DNA of 64,000 bases from IMG/VR virus record IMGVR_UViG_3300032224_001477, positions 1 through 64,000 of that record. The stretch is one strand, 5' to 3'. The notes under the pieces are model-generated. The model saw only the letters and a list, made by a program, of their open reading frames with translations, searched no databases and was not told the DNA's origin. Of this stretch, positions 1 through 8,704 are shown in pieces. Position 1 is the stretch's first letter. Every line of letters starts with the position of its first letter. This stretch comes from a virus. The position numbers were made by a program, and so were the translations under genes.

Positions 1-703
1 GACGCAGGATTCCCTGGGTCAGTTTGCTGGTCGCGTTAACAAGGGGGCTGAAGGCAGAAGCATCGCTCGACACGGTTGCGTAATTTAACGCGGCGTCTGT
101 GTTGCTTGTACCAGTCGGAGTGACCTTGTTCTGTGCCAACCGGACGTATTCGTCCTGGTAGCGGGTTGTCCAGACCATAGCGGTTTGCTCGGTCAGGATG
201 TTCATGATCTGAGTCAACTGCTCTTTCCGACGCACGGGATAGCGCAAATCTTCGAGCGCAATGTTCGGAGATTCGAGCGCAACACGACGGAGGTCGTAAG
301 TGCGGAGGGTTTGAGCAAACTCAACGGTAGCAAACCTAGGAAGTTTGCCGTTGTTATTGTCAGATGTAGAAGTAGTCAGCGAAGAAGAGCCTGTGCCAGA
401 TTGCGTATACGCATTGAAGCTGGTGTAGGTCTGATCGGTGGGGTTCGACCCGAGGATCGAGGAAGTGCCGGTCCAGACTGACTGAAGATCAAAATCGTTC
501 TGCCGTCCGTTACGGGCCGCCTGGGGGATAGAACGCTCGTAGGTCAGCACGCTGACGCGATCGCCCATCTCGTCGGGGAAAGTGTCTTGTTTAATTAATT
601 TGAGCCAAACATTGTTATCGACCGTTTTGCGGTAGATCTCGGGCCCAATACGTCCAGCTTCCTTAACAAGGAGCTGCTGAATGTTATCGTATACAGTAGC
701 CAT
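1..703 (-). CDS. Probable major capsid protein, N-terminal 234 residues
   Basis: The open frame starts at an ATG (703-701) behind a strong ribosome site (AAAGGAGAA) and runs off the left edge, so the C-terminus is missing. The start reads MATVYDNIQQLLVKEAG and continues with text on capsid-like N-arm composition (FPDEMGDRVSVLTYERS). Assignment rests mainly on order: it follows terminase, portal and a scaffold-like coiled-coil protein on the same strand, which is where the capsid gene sits in most tailed phages. It is preceded by a weak hairpin and its own good ribosome site, fitting high expression. It could also be another abundant head protein; I have no motif that is diagnostic. Confidence 0.65.
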   Translation of the reverse strand, partial: MATVYDNIQQLLVKEAGRIGPEIYRKTVDNNVWLKLIKQDTFPDEMGDRVSVLTYERSIPQAARNGRQNDFDLQSVWTGTSSILGSNPTDQTYTSFNAYTQSGTGSSSLTTSTSDNNNGKLPRFATVEFAQTLRTYDLRRVALESPNIALEDLRYPVRRKEQLTQIMNILTEQTAMVWTTRYQDEYVRLAQNKVTPTGTSNTDAALNYATVSSDASAFSPLVNATSKLTQGILR

Positions 704-739
704 ATTAGTGTTCTCCTTTCAGAGAGAAAAAGTAAAAGT

Positions 740-910
740 TTAAAAACAAGAGGAGAAACCAACACGGTTTCCCGTAGTTTTCAAAATTGGATCTCCCGGC
801 GGCATCCCGAGACTTTTATTGCCCGCTTGACCGCTTCCATTTTTATAGGTCGTGCCCTCAAAACCCACTTCCGTTTTTATAGGATCTCTAAGGCAAGTCT
901 GAGTATGCAT
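740..910 (-). CDS. Small protein of unknown function, 56 residues
   Basis: An ATG frame of 57 codons fills the gap between the fibre-like gene and the capsid gene. The predicted product is hydrophilic, Gly/Lys/Thr-rich (KNGSGQAGNKSLGMPPGD) and has two cysteines. No ribosome site is seen; the ATG lies just after a TATTGAC and CCAGTAAT element that recurs in this genome at gene starts. No family recognised. A real short gene is plausible because the frame closes just before the capsid ribosome site, but the region might equally be an untranslated leader. Confidence 0.4.
   Translation of the reverse strand: MHTQTCLRDPIKTEVGFEGTTYKNGSGQAGNKSLGMPPGDPILKTTGNRVGFSSCF
751..773 (-). terminator. Weak hairpin with T-rich tail before the capsid gene
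   Basis: On the minus strand GAAACC and GGTTTC (six pairs) enclose a five-base loop and are followed by T-rich sequence up to the capsid ribosome site. It could thin transcription between the upstream genes and the capsid gene, or be chance. Confidence 0.25.
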
Positions 911-937
911 TACTGGCGTTGTTTTGTCAATACCTAA

Positions 938-1030
938 TTAGATACCGTCAGGAACACTCGGAGCCACAAACTGCAGGGTGAGGACTCTTGTTCCGCTATT
1001 GTAGGAGTAGGATTGGGCGAGTTGTCTCAT
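938..1030 (-). CDS. Tiny open frame, 30 residues
   Basis: An ATG frame of 31 codons lies 5 bases after the stop of the 547-residue fibre-like gene and ends just before the TTGAC element at 930-925. The product (MRQLAQSYSYNSGTRVLTLQ at its start) has no recognised family and the ribosome site is poor. It may be a remnant of a longer tail or head protein, or not translated. Confidence 0.22.
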   Translation of the reverse strand: MRQLAQSYSYNSGTRVLTLQFVAPSVPDGI

Positions 1031-1035
1031 AGTTT

Positions 1036-2679
1036 TTAGACGTATGCAATGTTGACCACAACATCACCAGCGGTAATTGCGGTTGTGTCAGATGTTGCAA
1101 GACCTCCTGTGATTGAAAAAGCTAGGCCGTTAGTAAATCTAAGTCCGACTCCTCCACAATCAAAAGGAATAGTTGAATTTGGAGGTATGGGTATTGTGAA
1201 TGTCGGAGTTGAGGTTCCAACGGTAATAGCTATTGAAGTATTAAATAGTTTAAGATATTTAAATGAAGAGGTAAGGTTTGTGACATTGCACATATAAAGA
1301 ACACATTGAACTGTGCGTATATTTGTAGCGTTTGTGCCAGCAGCAGAAATTGTTAAGTAGTTTGAAAATGTACCGATGCTTGCTCCTGCCGCACTCCCCC
1401 CTACTGGAGTTGAATTTACAGATGGAGTATTTGCAACACTTACGCTTTGTACGTTTGTATTTGTACTTCTTGGGTTAAGTGTATAAGCAAAGTTGTAAGT
1501 CGAGCTAGTTCCAACTGTCGTTATTCTTAACCTAAAATATCTTGCGCCAAATAATCCAACCCTACACAAGCTGCTGAGTTGTGTTGCTGAGAAGGAATTT
1601 GTGACTGTTGGTGATGTATTGCTAACGGTTAAGACAGTTGTCGAAAACCATGTTGAGTTATCATTTGAAAGTTGAGGAGTTACATAAGCATTTATCGGCC
1701 ATGTTCCGCTAAATTGAATGCTCGCTTCCGCAAAACCACTAACATCGGTTGATGCAATTAAATCAGTTCCAACCACAGATGTTCCAGATATACTTCCAGT
1801 TCCAGTTGTAAGAGCTTGATTATTTGCAATTACTGTTCCGCTTACTGGCACTGCCGTGGCTCTGAGTTGAGTATCTGTAAGAGGTTGCGAAAGCCCTGTA
1901 TTGGCTGTGACGGTTCCGCTAACTGGAACAGTTCCGTTGACATTGACGTTTAGCCTTCCGCTTGAATCCACGCTCAATCCACGGAGGTTTGTTCCATCGG
2001 TTCCTCCCATGAGGTTTGCGTCGGTTGGGGCGGTTGATCCAGTAGCCCCACCAGAGGAAAGCATTACATCCAATCTGCGTGTAGATCCCTGAGTGGTTGA
2101 GGTGATTGCATTCCCGGAACCATCACGTGTATTTGAACTGATTGTCCCGCTAACGGGAAGTGGGTTGGAAGAATCGTTCTTGACCTCTACTTCGTTGCTA
2201 ACAGTAATAGTCCCCGAAGTGATCGTAATCGACCCGCTACCCCCGATATCGACCGGGACCCTTCCACTACTTAGAGCGGGAAGTTTGCCGTCGATGCTGT
2301 TAAGAGAACTATTTGCGGTAACCTGGTTTGCTTCGGTAGAAACTCCAGAAACGGAAACTGGAACAACCGAGGCACGAAGCTCGGAATTTGTCAAAGGCCC
2401 GTCGACTGTCAATGAACCGCCGTTGTCTGTAACAGCAAGACTGGTGTTCTGCACACTAACATTCTGCGTAGAGGGGAAAGTGACTTGCATATTCTCCAAG
2501 GCAGACAAACTTGTGGCTCCCAATTCCACCGTCCCGTCGACTGTCAGGGAACCGCCGTTATCTGTAACGGCAACCGTGCCGTCCACCAAATGATGCGGTG
2601 TATGTACCCCAGCTGTGTCAGTCGTCTTTAATATCTGGGGTGAAGCAGAAGAGTCTAAAACTGAGAGGTTGTTGGCCAT
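1036..2679 (-). CDS. Fibre-like virion protein, 547 residues
   Basis: A Ser/Thr/Gly/Val-rich, low-charge protein with recurring short units: VTDNGGSLTVDG occurs twice in the first 100 residues and AVPVSGTV-like units recur in the middle. This composition is typical of beta-rich head or tail fibre and decoration proteins. The C-terminal 200 residues look like a globular beta domain. It sits between the scaffold and capsid genes, so a head fibre or decoration role is more likely than a tail tip, but that is inference. No catalytic motif is visible. The start ATG lies one base after the stop of a 48-residue gene and lacks a clear ribosome site, suggesting translational coupling. Confidence 0.6.
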   Translation of the reverse strand: MANNLSVLDSSASPQILKTTDTAGVHTPHHLVDGTVAVTDNGGSLTVDGTVELGATSLSALENMQVTFPSTQNVSVQNTSLAVTDNGGSLTVDGPLTNSELRASVVPVSVSGVSTEANQVTANSSLNSIDGKLPALSSGRVPVDIGGSGSITITSGTITVSNEVEVKNDSSNPLPVSGTISSNTRDGSGNAITSTTQGSTRRLDVMLSSGGATGSTAPTDANLMGGTDGTNLRGLSVDSSGRLNVNVNGTVPVSGTVTANTGLSQPLTDTQLRATAVPVSGTVIANNQALTTGTGSISGTSVVGTDLIASTDVSGFAEASIQFSGTWPINAYVTPQLSNDNSTWFSTTVLTVSNTSPTVTNSFSATQLSSLCRVGLFGARYFRLRITTVGTSSTYNFAYTLNPRSTNTNVQSVSVANTPSVNSTPVGGSAAGASIGTFSNYLTISAAGTNATNIRTVQCVLYMCNVTNLTSSFKYLKLFNTSIAITVGTSTPTFTIPIPPNSTIPFDCGGVGLRFTNGLAFSITGGLATSDTTAITAGDVVVNIAYV

Positions 2680-2680
2680 A

Positions 2681-2827
2681 TTAGAACATCAATGGGATGT
2701 ATTGAGAGTTTATGGATTTAGAGAAATCAAGGGTAACCTGCGTAAAGGAGATGGTATAACCAAAGGAGATAATTTCCCCAACGTAGAGTCGCCCCTCCGA
2801 CACAAGAAAATGAAGTGCAGCACTCAT
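2681..2827 (-). CDS. Small translationally coupled protein, 48 residues
   Basis: Its ATG overlaps the TGA of the upstream 85-residue gene (ATGA), and its stop lies one base before the ATG of the fibre-like gene. The product starts MSAALHFLVSEGRLYVGE and is mainly hydrophobic with alternating beta-type residues. Tight packing on both sides supports a real gene. Function unknown; by position a minor head or tail component. Confidence 0.5.
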   Translation of the reverse strand: MSAALHFLVSEGRLYVGEIISFGYTISFTQVTLDFSKSINSQYIPLMF

Positions 2828-3081
2828 GTTTTAACTATGGAAATAACATTACCATTCCCGTTATATTGTAAAGAGAGCGAGCCGACAGAAACATTGTTCT
2901 TTAAATACAATAGAGAAATGACCCTCCCTGCCCCATCGTAGGAAAAGTTAATTTTGTCATGCTCGGGGATTGAAAAACTTTTACTTTCAATCTTATTTAA
3001 AAGACTATTAATCTTATGGAGAGATCTCCCCGAAGGATCAGCTAGTTTCGGCTCGTCGCCTTCCGGATAGAAAGCAGGCAT
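2824..3081 (-). CDS. Hypothetical head-region protein, 85 residues
   Basis: Starts ATG with GAGG about 11 bases upstream, 7 bases after the scaffold-like gene. The N-terminal half has a helix (SLHKINSLLNKIES) and the C-terminal half alternates hydrophobic residues (YDGAGRVISLLYLKNNVSVG), suggesting a small helix-plus-beta-hairpin protein. Position between scaffold and fibre-like genes suggests a virion or assembly role. No family recognised. Confidence 0.55.
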   Translation of the reverse strand: MPAFYPEGDEPKLADPSGRSLHKINSLLNKIESKSFSIPEHDKINFSYDGAGRVISLLYLKNNVSVGSLSLQYNGNGNVISIVKT

Positions 3082-3088
3082 AAGTTAC

Positions 3089-4321
3089 TTACCTCAACCC
3101 TTTTTCAAGTGCGTCCAAGAAACCTACGTCGGAAGCAAGTTCAGGAGAACCAGTCTTAGCGTCCCCGCCGCCAGCGCCGGGAGTGGCAGTACGGTATTCG
3201 CCCAAAGCTTTCTTGAGTCCGGCAATTTCGCCCTGACTCTTTTTCACGTAGCCCTGGAACAATTGAACCATAAGAGGCATTGCTACCGCTTGGTAGGTCA
3301 AGGCTGCCCGGGTTTCGGTATCCAAGTCAGACTGCTCGACAAGCATGGCTTGTTCGCGAAGACTATCTACACGCGAGTCCCACTCAGCGTTTCCGGTCTT
3401 TTTAAGAATAGGCACTTCTTGAGTGAAGCGATTCCAAATCTCATTATAAGCTGTTGTTGTTTCTTCTTGAGCTTTCTTTTGAGCAATCTCCTGCTGGCGG
3501 GTCTGTTCGGCCTGTTGAGCAAGTTCGCGCTTATTAATCTCTTGCATAGCCTTCTCGGCATTGGTGAGGATGACATCGCGTTTGTTATAAAGCGCGTTGA
3601 GCTCATCCACACGACGACGGACGTCAACGGCGTCAATCGGGTCAAGATTGGTAAGCATTTCTTTAACCGCTGCCCTGCGTTGCGCGGGATCATTAATTGC
3701 TGCGGCCCGGACAACGGCGTCGGCGTCCATCTCGTACATCTTGGCCATCTCTTGAATAGTGTTCTGAGCTTCTTTGATGGGGGCATCAATCGCAACCTTG
3801 TACTGCTTGGTGGCCTGTACTCGAGCTACGGAAAGCTCACTCTCGTACTCATCACGCTCAGCTTTGAGGGTTTCAAGCTCTTTGCGAAGAAGGTCCAACT
3901 GGGGAGAGGATTGTTCGCCGGAGTCCTCAACCTTAGTCGTCTCCTTGTTAATTTTGGATTCAAGTGCGGCCAGCTTGGCTTTGGTGTCACGGAGTTCAGT
4001 CGTAACTTTTGCAAAAGCTGTTTGAGCAGACTTGGTAGCTTCTTTTGGCAATTCAGGAGTTGCTTCTTCCTTTGCGGGCTCGGGCTCTTTTCCAATCGCC
4101 TCGAGCACGTCATCTGGAATCTCAAGCTTGTTTTCTAAAGCCTTGGTGGAAGCTGCTTCAGCCTTCGCCTCTGTTTTGGCAGGCTCGGCTTTAACAGCTT
4201 CAGGAGCTGTCACGGCTGTGTTATCAGCAGGTTTCACAGTATCTGCTGGGGGCGTAGCGGGTGTATCTAGCGCCACATTAAGTGCGTCTAACAAGCCAAG
4301 TTCAGGAGCGGGTGTGCTCAT
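3089..4321 (-). CDS. Probable scaffolding protein, 410 residues
   Basis: An Ala/Glu/Lys-rich protein: about 100 disordered N-terminal residues full of Pro, Ala, Glu and Lys, then a long helical coiled-coil stretch (roughly residues 100-340, many heptad-like Lys/Glu/Leu patterns), then a Gly-rich linker and a short C-terminal helix. The N-terminal LGLLDALNVAL and C-terminal VGFLDALEKGL are near copies of one short helix at both ends, which could be paired capsid-binding or self-association elements. No enzyme motifs. Position between portal and capsid genes fits a scaffold. The start ATG overlaps the preceding stop (ATGA). Confidence 0.65.
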   Translation of the reverse strand: MSTPAPELGLLDALNVALDTPATPPADTVKPADNTAVTAPEAVKAEPAKTEAKAEAASTKALENKLEIPDDVLEAIGKEPEPAKEEATPELPKEATKSAQTAFAKVTTELRDTKAKLAALESKINKETTKVEDSGEQSSPQLDLLRKELETLKAERDEYESELSVARVQATKQYKVAIDAPIKEAQNTIQEMAKMYEMDADAVVRAAAINDPAQRRAAVKEMLTNLDPIDAVDVRRRVDELNALYNKRDVILTNAEKAMQEINKRELAQQAEQTRQQEIAQKKAQEETTTAYNEIWNRFTQEVPILKKTGNAEWDSRVDSLREQAMLVEQSDLDTETRAALTYQAVAMPLMVQLFQGYVKKSQGEIAGLKKALGEYRTATPGAGGGDAKTGSPELASDVGFLDALEKGLR

Positions 4322-4611
4322 TCGTTATTTTTTCCTTTGTTTTCAGTCCAGGGTTCCGGCAGCACTGCCGGCTGCTCCGCCAAATTGGTCAGAGCCCCAA
4401 AGTTTCTCAGACAGTCATAAAATCCTTCGCGTCGTGCGTTTTGAAGAGCGCCCCACAAAGCGATGTCCGTCCCTTGCGGAACGGGCATGGCTTTAGGCAA
4501 AGCAAAATCCACAAGCACTTCAAAAGCGTGAGCTAAAGCTGGTTGTTTAAGACACTCTCTTAATTCAAGTTGGAGGTCTTCCCTTTTACGCCATTCATCA
4601 ATAGTCATCAT
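4318..4611 (-). CDS. Hypothetical protein between portal and scaffold, 97 residues
   Basis: A mostly helical small protein (MMTIDEWRKREDLQLELREC) with a Pro/Glu-rich tail. It overlaps the scaffold start by 4 bases and follows the portal gene after 48 bases. No clear ribosome site; an imperfect TTGCCA, 16-base, TCAATA signal lies just upstream, like the leaderless promoters elsewhere in this window. Genes of this size in this position are common in short-tailed phages, but I do not recognise the family. Confidence 0.55.
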   Translation of the reverse strand: MMTIDEWRKREDLQLELRECLKQPALAHAFEVLVDFALPKAMPVPQGTDIALWGALQNARREGFYDCLRNFGALTNLAEQPAVLPEPWTENKGKNNE

Positions 4612-4659
4612 ATATATATCTTATTGACAGACTTGTGCCATTATGGCAAGCACAAAATA

Positions 4660-6870
4660 TTAGGAGTTTCTGATCTTGCTGGCGATTTCAGCATCACGTA
4701 GAGCCATCTTCTGTTGGTGATCCGCCAGCTTGATTTGCTGTTCAACTTTAGCTTCTTCAACTTTCATCTGCATTGCCAACTGGTGATCTTGAAGTTTTGC
4801 GGCCATGTTAGGGTCAATGCTGCCCTGCCCGCCGCCTTTTTTGGCCATGGCCTCTTGATGCTTCCGCATATTCTCCTGCTCTGCTCTCATGTTGTTTTCT
4901 AACGCCACAATAGCTTCGCGCATAAGGTTCAACATCTCGTTGTACTGCCCGATCTCTACCTTGCGAGTCGGATCTCCGGCAATCTGCTGAAGGTGCATCA
5001 TGGAGTGTTGATAATTTAAAGTCAGGTAAGCCAAAGCCATATCGGGCTTGGCAATGCCTTGAGCGGTAGCGTCGAGCATCCCGCGGGCGTCAGCCAAGTG
5101 AACACGAATATGAACCGAGTGGTTCTCGGTAGGCATGACAGAAATAGGGCGTCCATCTTGGAACTGAGCGTTTTCGAGTTCGGCAATTTTAGCGTCGGTC
5201 GGCAGGCGTTCTTTGAGTTTCCCGGCGGGGAGATATCGATCAACCTGGTCGTAGCCGACACGAGCGGCAACACGATCACGAATAAGATTTTGCTGACCTA
5301 CTTCGTCAAACCGAGGTAGGAGTTGGATAAATTCGTTAAAGGCCAAGATACGAGCGCCGCTAGACCCGTAACCGACGGCACGGACAGGAGCGACGTCGTA
5401 AACATCAAGAACAGCCTTCCAAGGTACACCACGCTGTTCAAGCCTAGAGCGGAACTTTGCATAACCTTCGTAGCCGGCGTCGCCAGGTTGCCAGGTATCT
5501 TTTTGCAAGCGTTGAAAACTTTGTTTGAGGAGCTTGCCCCAAGTTACATAGAACAAATTGATACTAGCAGTAGTAAGAACAGATTCGTTTGCCAGCTGAG
5601 CCTGAACCTCGGTCGCTGTTCTTTCTTTACTCCCCTGCACTTGCTGGTGAGATCGGTAGCTCCCCGTGTTTGCCTGGCGGGTCATGGAAAGTTCCTGAAC
5701 AACCGGCATTACGCTGTTGTTGTAGTTGGGGAACTGAGTCGATACGACCTCAAGGTTCGGAGGAAGGAATGAAATTGGTCCTGCAAAGGCAAGAGACAGA
5801 CGACTCACATCCTCGGCCGTCTTGGGTTGGAGAACCAAGCTGGTAGACATCATCGAGCCATCGACCATCGCGCAACGAAGACGATTGCTAACCTGGATAT
5901 GCGGGAAGATTTTGTAGCCGAGCCCGCGGATCGAGTGGTAGGTGCCGTTCCCAACACCAAAAGTAAATATGTTGAAGGCTTCGGAGGCTTTCTTGAAGCG
6001 ACCTTCTTTTTTGTAAAGGAAATCTGTGTTCGTTCCGTCACGCAGTCCAATGTAGTGGCTTACAGAACCGTCGTATTCACGTACGTAATAGTGATTCACC
6101 CGAATCTCGCCGGCGCGGGCGTAAGAATAAAAAAGGTCATTGTTCTTAAATTCCTTTTCAAGCTCTTCCCAACCCTGGTCCGCTGGACGGTTACCCTTAT
6201 GAATCGTGGCAAGAGCCTTGCGAACTTCCTCTACATTCCAACCCGCTTCCTTAGCGGCCTTGGGATTCTTAATGAAATTATAAAGTTCATGAGCCAAGTA
6301 GACTCGACGAGCAACGGCAAACTCAATTCGATCTTCTGTAGCCTGCGTGCCCCGGGGAATTAAAAAGTCACCAATCCCGCAAACACGCCAGCGCCAGTCT
6401 TTATCGTTCTCAAAGAAAGTAACTCCGAGACCTTGTGAAATGAAGTGATGGGCCAGTAATTGGAAATTGAAATGAAATTGATCCCACTCAACCAAAGTCC
6501 GGTGAAACTCCTCGGAGACTGCTCCTGCCCAATTCTGCCGTTCGCTTTCATCGCCAAAGCTAGTCTTAACTTCGACCAACTTCTCGACCCCATTCACCAA
6601 ATCGGTGTACGCGGCTAGTGCATTCTCCAAATCGGCCGCAGCTTCACCAAAGTTTAGATTGGCGCGATAAGCCTGACCCATACTGCGGAGCGTACTCGGG
6701 TTGTAGGGCGGATCTCCATCAAACATCGCTTGGACCTTGCTGCGGTCCTGATCAGCGTGTGCATCCGACTCTCTCAGCGTAGTGTATATACTGTGAGCCG
6801 ACTTGGCGTCTTTAAGACGCGCTTTTGGCGGGGCTCCTGTTTCGCCGATGTTTTCGAGTAAGATGTCCAC
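4660..6870 (-). CDS. Portal (head-tail connector) protein, 736 residues
   Basis: A large, charged, mixed helical protein directly after the terminase large subunit, with the length (about 700-750) usual for podovirus-type portals. It has an N-terminal region with YRANLNFGEAAADLENALAAY, a central domain with WRVCGIGDFLIPRGT, and a C-terminal coiled-coil barrel-like region rich in Gln, Lys and Glu (roughly residues 640-736). The portal forms the dodecameric ring through which DNA is packaged and ejected. The start is GTG at 6870, without a ribosome site, 10 bases behind a -10-like CAGAAT; the transcript may be almost leaderless. Confidence 0.85.
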   Translation of the reverse strand: MDILLENIGETGAPPKARLKDAKSAHSIYTTLRESDAHADQDRSKVQAMFDGDPPYNPSTLRSMGQAYRANLNFGEAAADLENALAAYTDLVNGVEKLVEVKTSFGDESERQNWAGAVSEEFHRTLVEWDQFHFNFQLLAHHFISQGLGVTFFENDKDWRWRVCGIGDFLIPRGTQATEDRIEFAVARRVYLAHELYNFIKNPKAAKEAGWNVEEVRKALATIHKGNRPADQGWEELEKEFKNNDLFYSYARAGEIRVNHYYVREYDGSVSHYIGLRDGTNTDFLYKKEGRFKKASEAFNIFTFGVGNGTYHSIRGLGYKIFPHIQVSNRLRCAMVDGSMMSTSLVLQPKTAEDVSRLSLAFAGPISFLPPNLEVVSTQFPNYNNSVMPVVQELSMTRQANTGSYRSHQQVQGSKERTATEVQAQLANESVLTTASINLFYVTWGKLLKQSFQRLQKDTWQPGDAGYEGYAKFRSRLEQRGVPWKAVLDVYDVAPVRAVGYGSSGARILAFNEFIQLLPRFDEVGQQNLIRDRVAARVGYDQVDRYLPAGKLKERLPTDAKIAELENAQFQDGRPISVMPTENHSVHIRVHLADARGMLDATAQGIAKPDMALAYLTLNYQHSMMHLQQIAGDPTRKVEIGQYNEMLNLMREAIVALENNMRAEQENMRKHQEAMAKKGGGQGSIDPNMAAKLQDHQLAMQMKVEEAKVEQQIKLADHQQKMALRDAEIASKIRNS

Positions 6871-6880
6871 GTGAATGTCT

Positions 6881-6908
6881 ATTCTGTCTACTGTCAGTTA
6901 AAAGTCAA
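6881..6908 (-). promoter_or_regulatory. Promoter-like signal before the portal gene
   Basis: On the minus strand TTGACT (6908-6903), a 16-base spacer holding GACAGTA, then CAGAAT (6886-6881), 10 bases before the portal GTG. The -35 overlaps the terminase stop codon. It matches other copies of the TTGACT-N7-GACAGTA-N2-hexamer pattern in this window. Confidence 0.55.
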
Positions 6909-8620
6909 TAATTTAACACAGGATCTTTATTGATGTCGATCACGCGGTCCAACCGGCGAGCCTGCTCTTGCCAACCCCCACTCTTCCTTGCCATGACGGT
7001 CCCGCCGGCCATTGCTCCAACTCGAACCCGAATACACTCCAATCCCACAAAGGCTGCGTCCGCCAAATCGGGACTCTTCCCTACCCGCGACTTGTAGTCT
7101 CGCTTGGACTCTACGACCAGCTTACCTCCGGCCATCGTGGTGTATTTCCTGCTGGTTAGTTCCCTGGCCAACTCTGGAATCACGCCTTTCAACTGACCGG
7201 AACGCATAAATTCAACACCACCAAACCAAAGCTCGCTTACCTTATTCCCGTATTTGTCCTTGGCCTCCACCATCGAACTTGAGCTGATCGGCAGAGTACT
7301 GGGCTTTTCTCCAAACTTGACCCGCAAGATTCTTGGAGACCACGTCTCGGAGATAATGTCGCAAAGCGGATCCCCCGCGCCGGTGGCGTCGACCGCCAGA
7401 TATTCCGGTGGAACTCCTTGCTTTTGACATTCGGCCATAACTTGCCGAGCCACCTGAAAGTTTCTGGGCTGTGGGTCGTTTACATTTTCTCTGATGATAG
7501 TGAAATCTTTAAAGTTCACGGTAGGCCCAGCTTCTTCCGTTCGTCCGTACTCCAAGAAATACAGCACCGTTCTGTCTCCACCGTTGGTAAACGAAGGATC
7601 GAGTCCAGCAACTACCTTGGGTGGTTCAATCCACTTGGGAGCTTTATCGACCTCGAACTTGCGGAAGTCTGCCTCCGAGTAAATAGACTCCTCTGCCCCG
7701 CCTGGAGCTGGAAAGGAACGAATAAACCGCCAGAAAGAGATACTGTGCTCGCCGTCGTGGTCTTCCGCGTGCCGGAGTTGCTTAGTCGTAAGCAAAAACG
7801 GCCAGGCGTCGTCATGCTCAAGGTTGGGCGTCTTGGCTCCGTCCAAGTGAAGGCACAAGCCAAGCTTTGTATTCCACTCCTCCTTATCGACCGTGACCGA
7901 GTTCCATCCACCCACGGGGGTGGCAAACATACCAAAGGGGTCGTATTGACTGGAAAAGTTACCCAAGGCGATGCATTGAAACGTAGGGTTAGCGTTTAGA
8001 TTGGAGATAGCTTCGAAGACCGAGTTGGTCACGTCGGTGGCCTCGTCGATGATAAGGAACACCCGCTGGTTCTTAAGACCGATAAGTTTGGCCGTGGCCT
8101 CCTTCTCTTTATCAGGGCTGGAGGGTACCAGAGTTATGGACGACCTATCGCTGGACTCCCCTTCCGCCAAAATAATCTTACCCATGGAGTCTATCAATTT
8201 CCCGGGAAAGCCTGGAACCTGCAAAAATCGCTCACGGATGCCTCCCCAAAGGCGTTTGCGGGCTTCCCGGATAGATGTGCTGGTAACCAGGACAAGGGTC
8301 TCGTGGGGGGCGCAAAGCCAGTTCACCAACCCCCACATGGCAAAGGTGGCCGTCTTGCCGCTGGACTTGGGGCCGGAGATAGCAAGGTAGTCCTGCTCGC
8401 AAGCTGCCTGAATCATACGCTCCGCCCAAGGGTGCCAGCAGAACCCGGCTTTGTTTCGCGTCTTGTGATACGGCCAGAGAATCTCTACAACATTCTTGAA
8501 ATGCTGAAACTTGCCCAAACCTCCAGTTTCCGGGGTCAAACCCAGCTTAAAAGCCATGAGCTCTATTTCGAGTTTTCCGGCCCCATCTGGCCATACCTTT
8601 CCGTACAAAGTCGTTGGCAT
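6905..8620 (-). CDS. terL: Terminase large subunit, 571 residues
   Basis: The DNA-packaging motor. The ATPase half has Walker A SGPKSSGKT at residues 82-90 and Walker B FLIIDEA at 188-194. The RNase H-like nuclease half starts near residue 337 with VAGLDPSF (Asp341 as first metal ligand), followed by LAVDATGAGD and, near the end, DLADAAF. Length is normal for the family and both domains look intact. It is the first gene of the minus-strand head operon. No convincing small terminase gene is adjacent; an HTH protein at 25818-26279 is a remote candidate. The ATG at 8620 has no ribosome site and lies 7 bases behind a promoter-like element. Confidence 0.95.
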   Translation of the reverse strand: MPTTLYGKVWPDGAGKLEIELMAFKLGLTPETGGLGKFQHFKNVVEILWPYHKTRNKAGFCWHPWAERMIQAACEQDYLAISGPKSSGKTATFAMWGLVNWLCAPHETLVLVTSTSIREARKRLWGGIRERFLQVPGFPGKLIDSMGKIILAEGESSDRSSITLVPSSPDKEKEATAKLIGLKNQRVFLIIDEATDVTNSVFEAISNLNANPTFQCIALGNFSSQYDPFGMFATPVGGWNSVTVDKEEWNTKLGLCLHLDGAKTPNLEHDDAWPFLLTTKQLRHAEDHDGEHSISFWRFIRSFPAPGGAEESIYSEADFRKFEVDKAPKWIEPPKVVAGLDPSFTNGGDRTVLYFLEYGRTEEAGPTVNFKDFTIIRENVNDPQPRNFQVARQVMAECQKQGVPPEYLAVDATGAGDPLCDIISETWSPRILRVKFGEKPSTLPISSSSMVEAKDKYGNKVSELWFGGVEFMRSGQLKGVIPELARELTSRKYTTMAGGKLVVESKRDYKSRVGKSPDLADAAFVGLECIRVRVGAMAGGTVMARKSGGWQEQARRLDRVIDINKDPVLNY

Positions 8621-8641
8621 CAGACATTAATTGCCAGTAAT
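8614..8641. repeat. 28-bp repeat, copy 1 (left of attP core)
   Basis: TTGGCATC...TTGCCAGTAAT; differs at two positions from the copy at 8856-8883, and the two changes keep the TGGCA/TGCCA dyad (TGACA/TGTCA in copy 2). It overlaps the terminase start. Candidate integrase arm site or regulator-binding site. Confidence 0.6.
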
Positions 8642-8655
8642 CGCTGTTTTGTCAA
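8628..8655 (-). promoter_or_regulatory. Promoter-like signal for terL
   Basis: Minus strand: TTGACA (8655-8650), 16-base spacer ending ATTACTGG, hexamer CAATTA (8633-8628), then 7 bases to the terL ATG. The -10 is weak, but spacing and the ATTACTGG element match the signal at 57106-57133. Confidence 0.4.
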
Positions 8656-8704
8656 TAAAAATTTGAGGTCCTTTTTGTAGCAAAGCCTTGTTTTGCAACA
8701 ACTT

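Noticed and set aside
841-892. Direct repeat CCTATAAAAA(C/T)GGAAG twice
   Set aside because: Two short copies in different codon phases inside a weak small frame; probably chance or minor duplication.
3263-4138. 291-codon plus-strand frame over the scaffold gene
   Set aside because: Antisense shadow of the scaffold coding sequence; composition mirrors the real frame and it has no ribosome site or neighbours.
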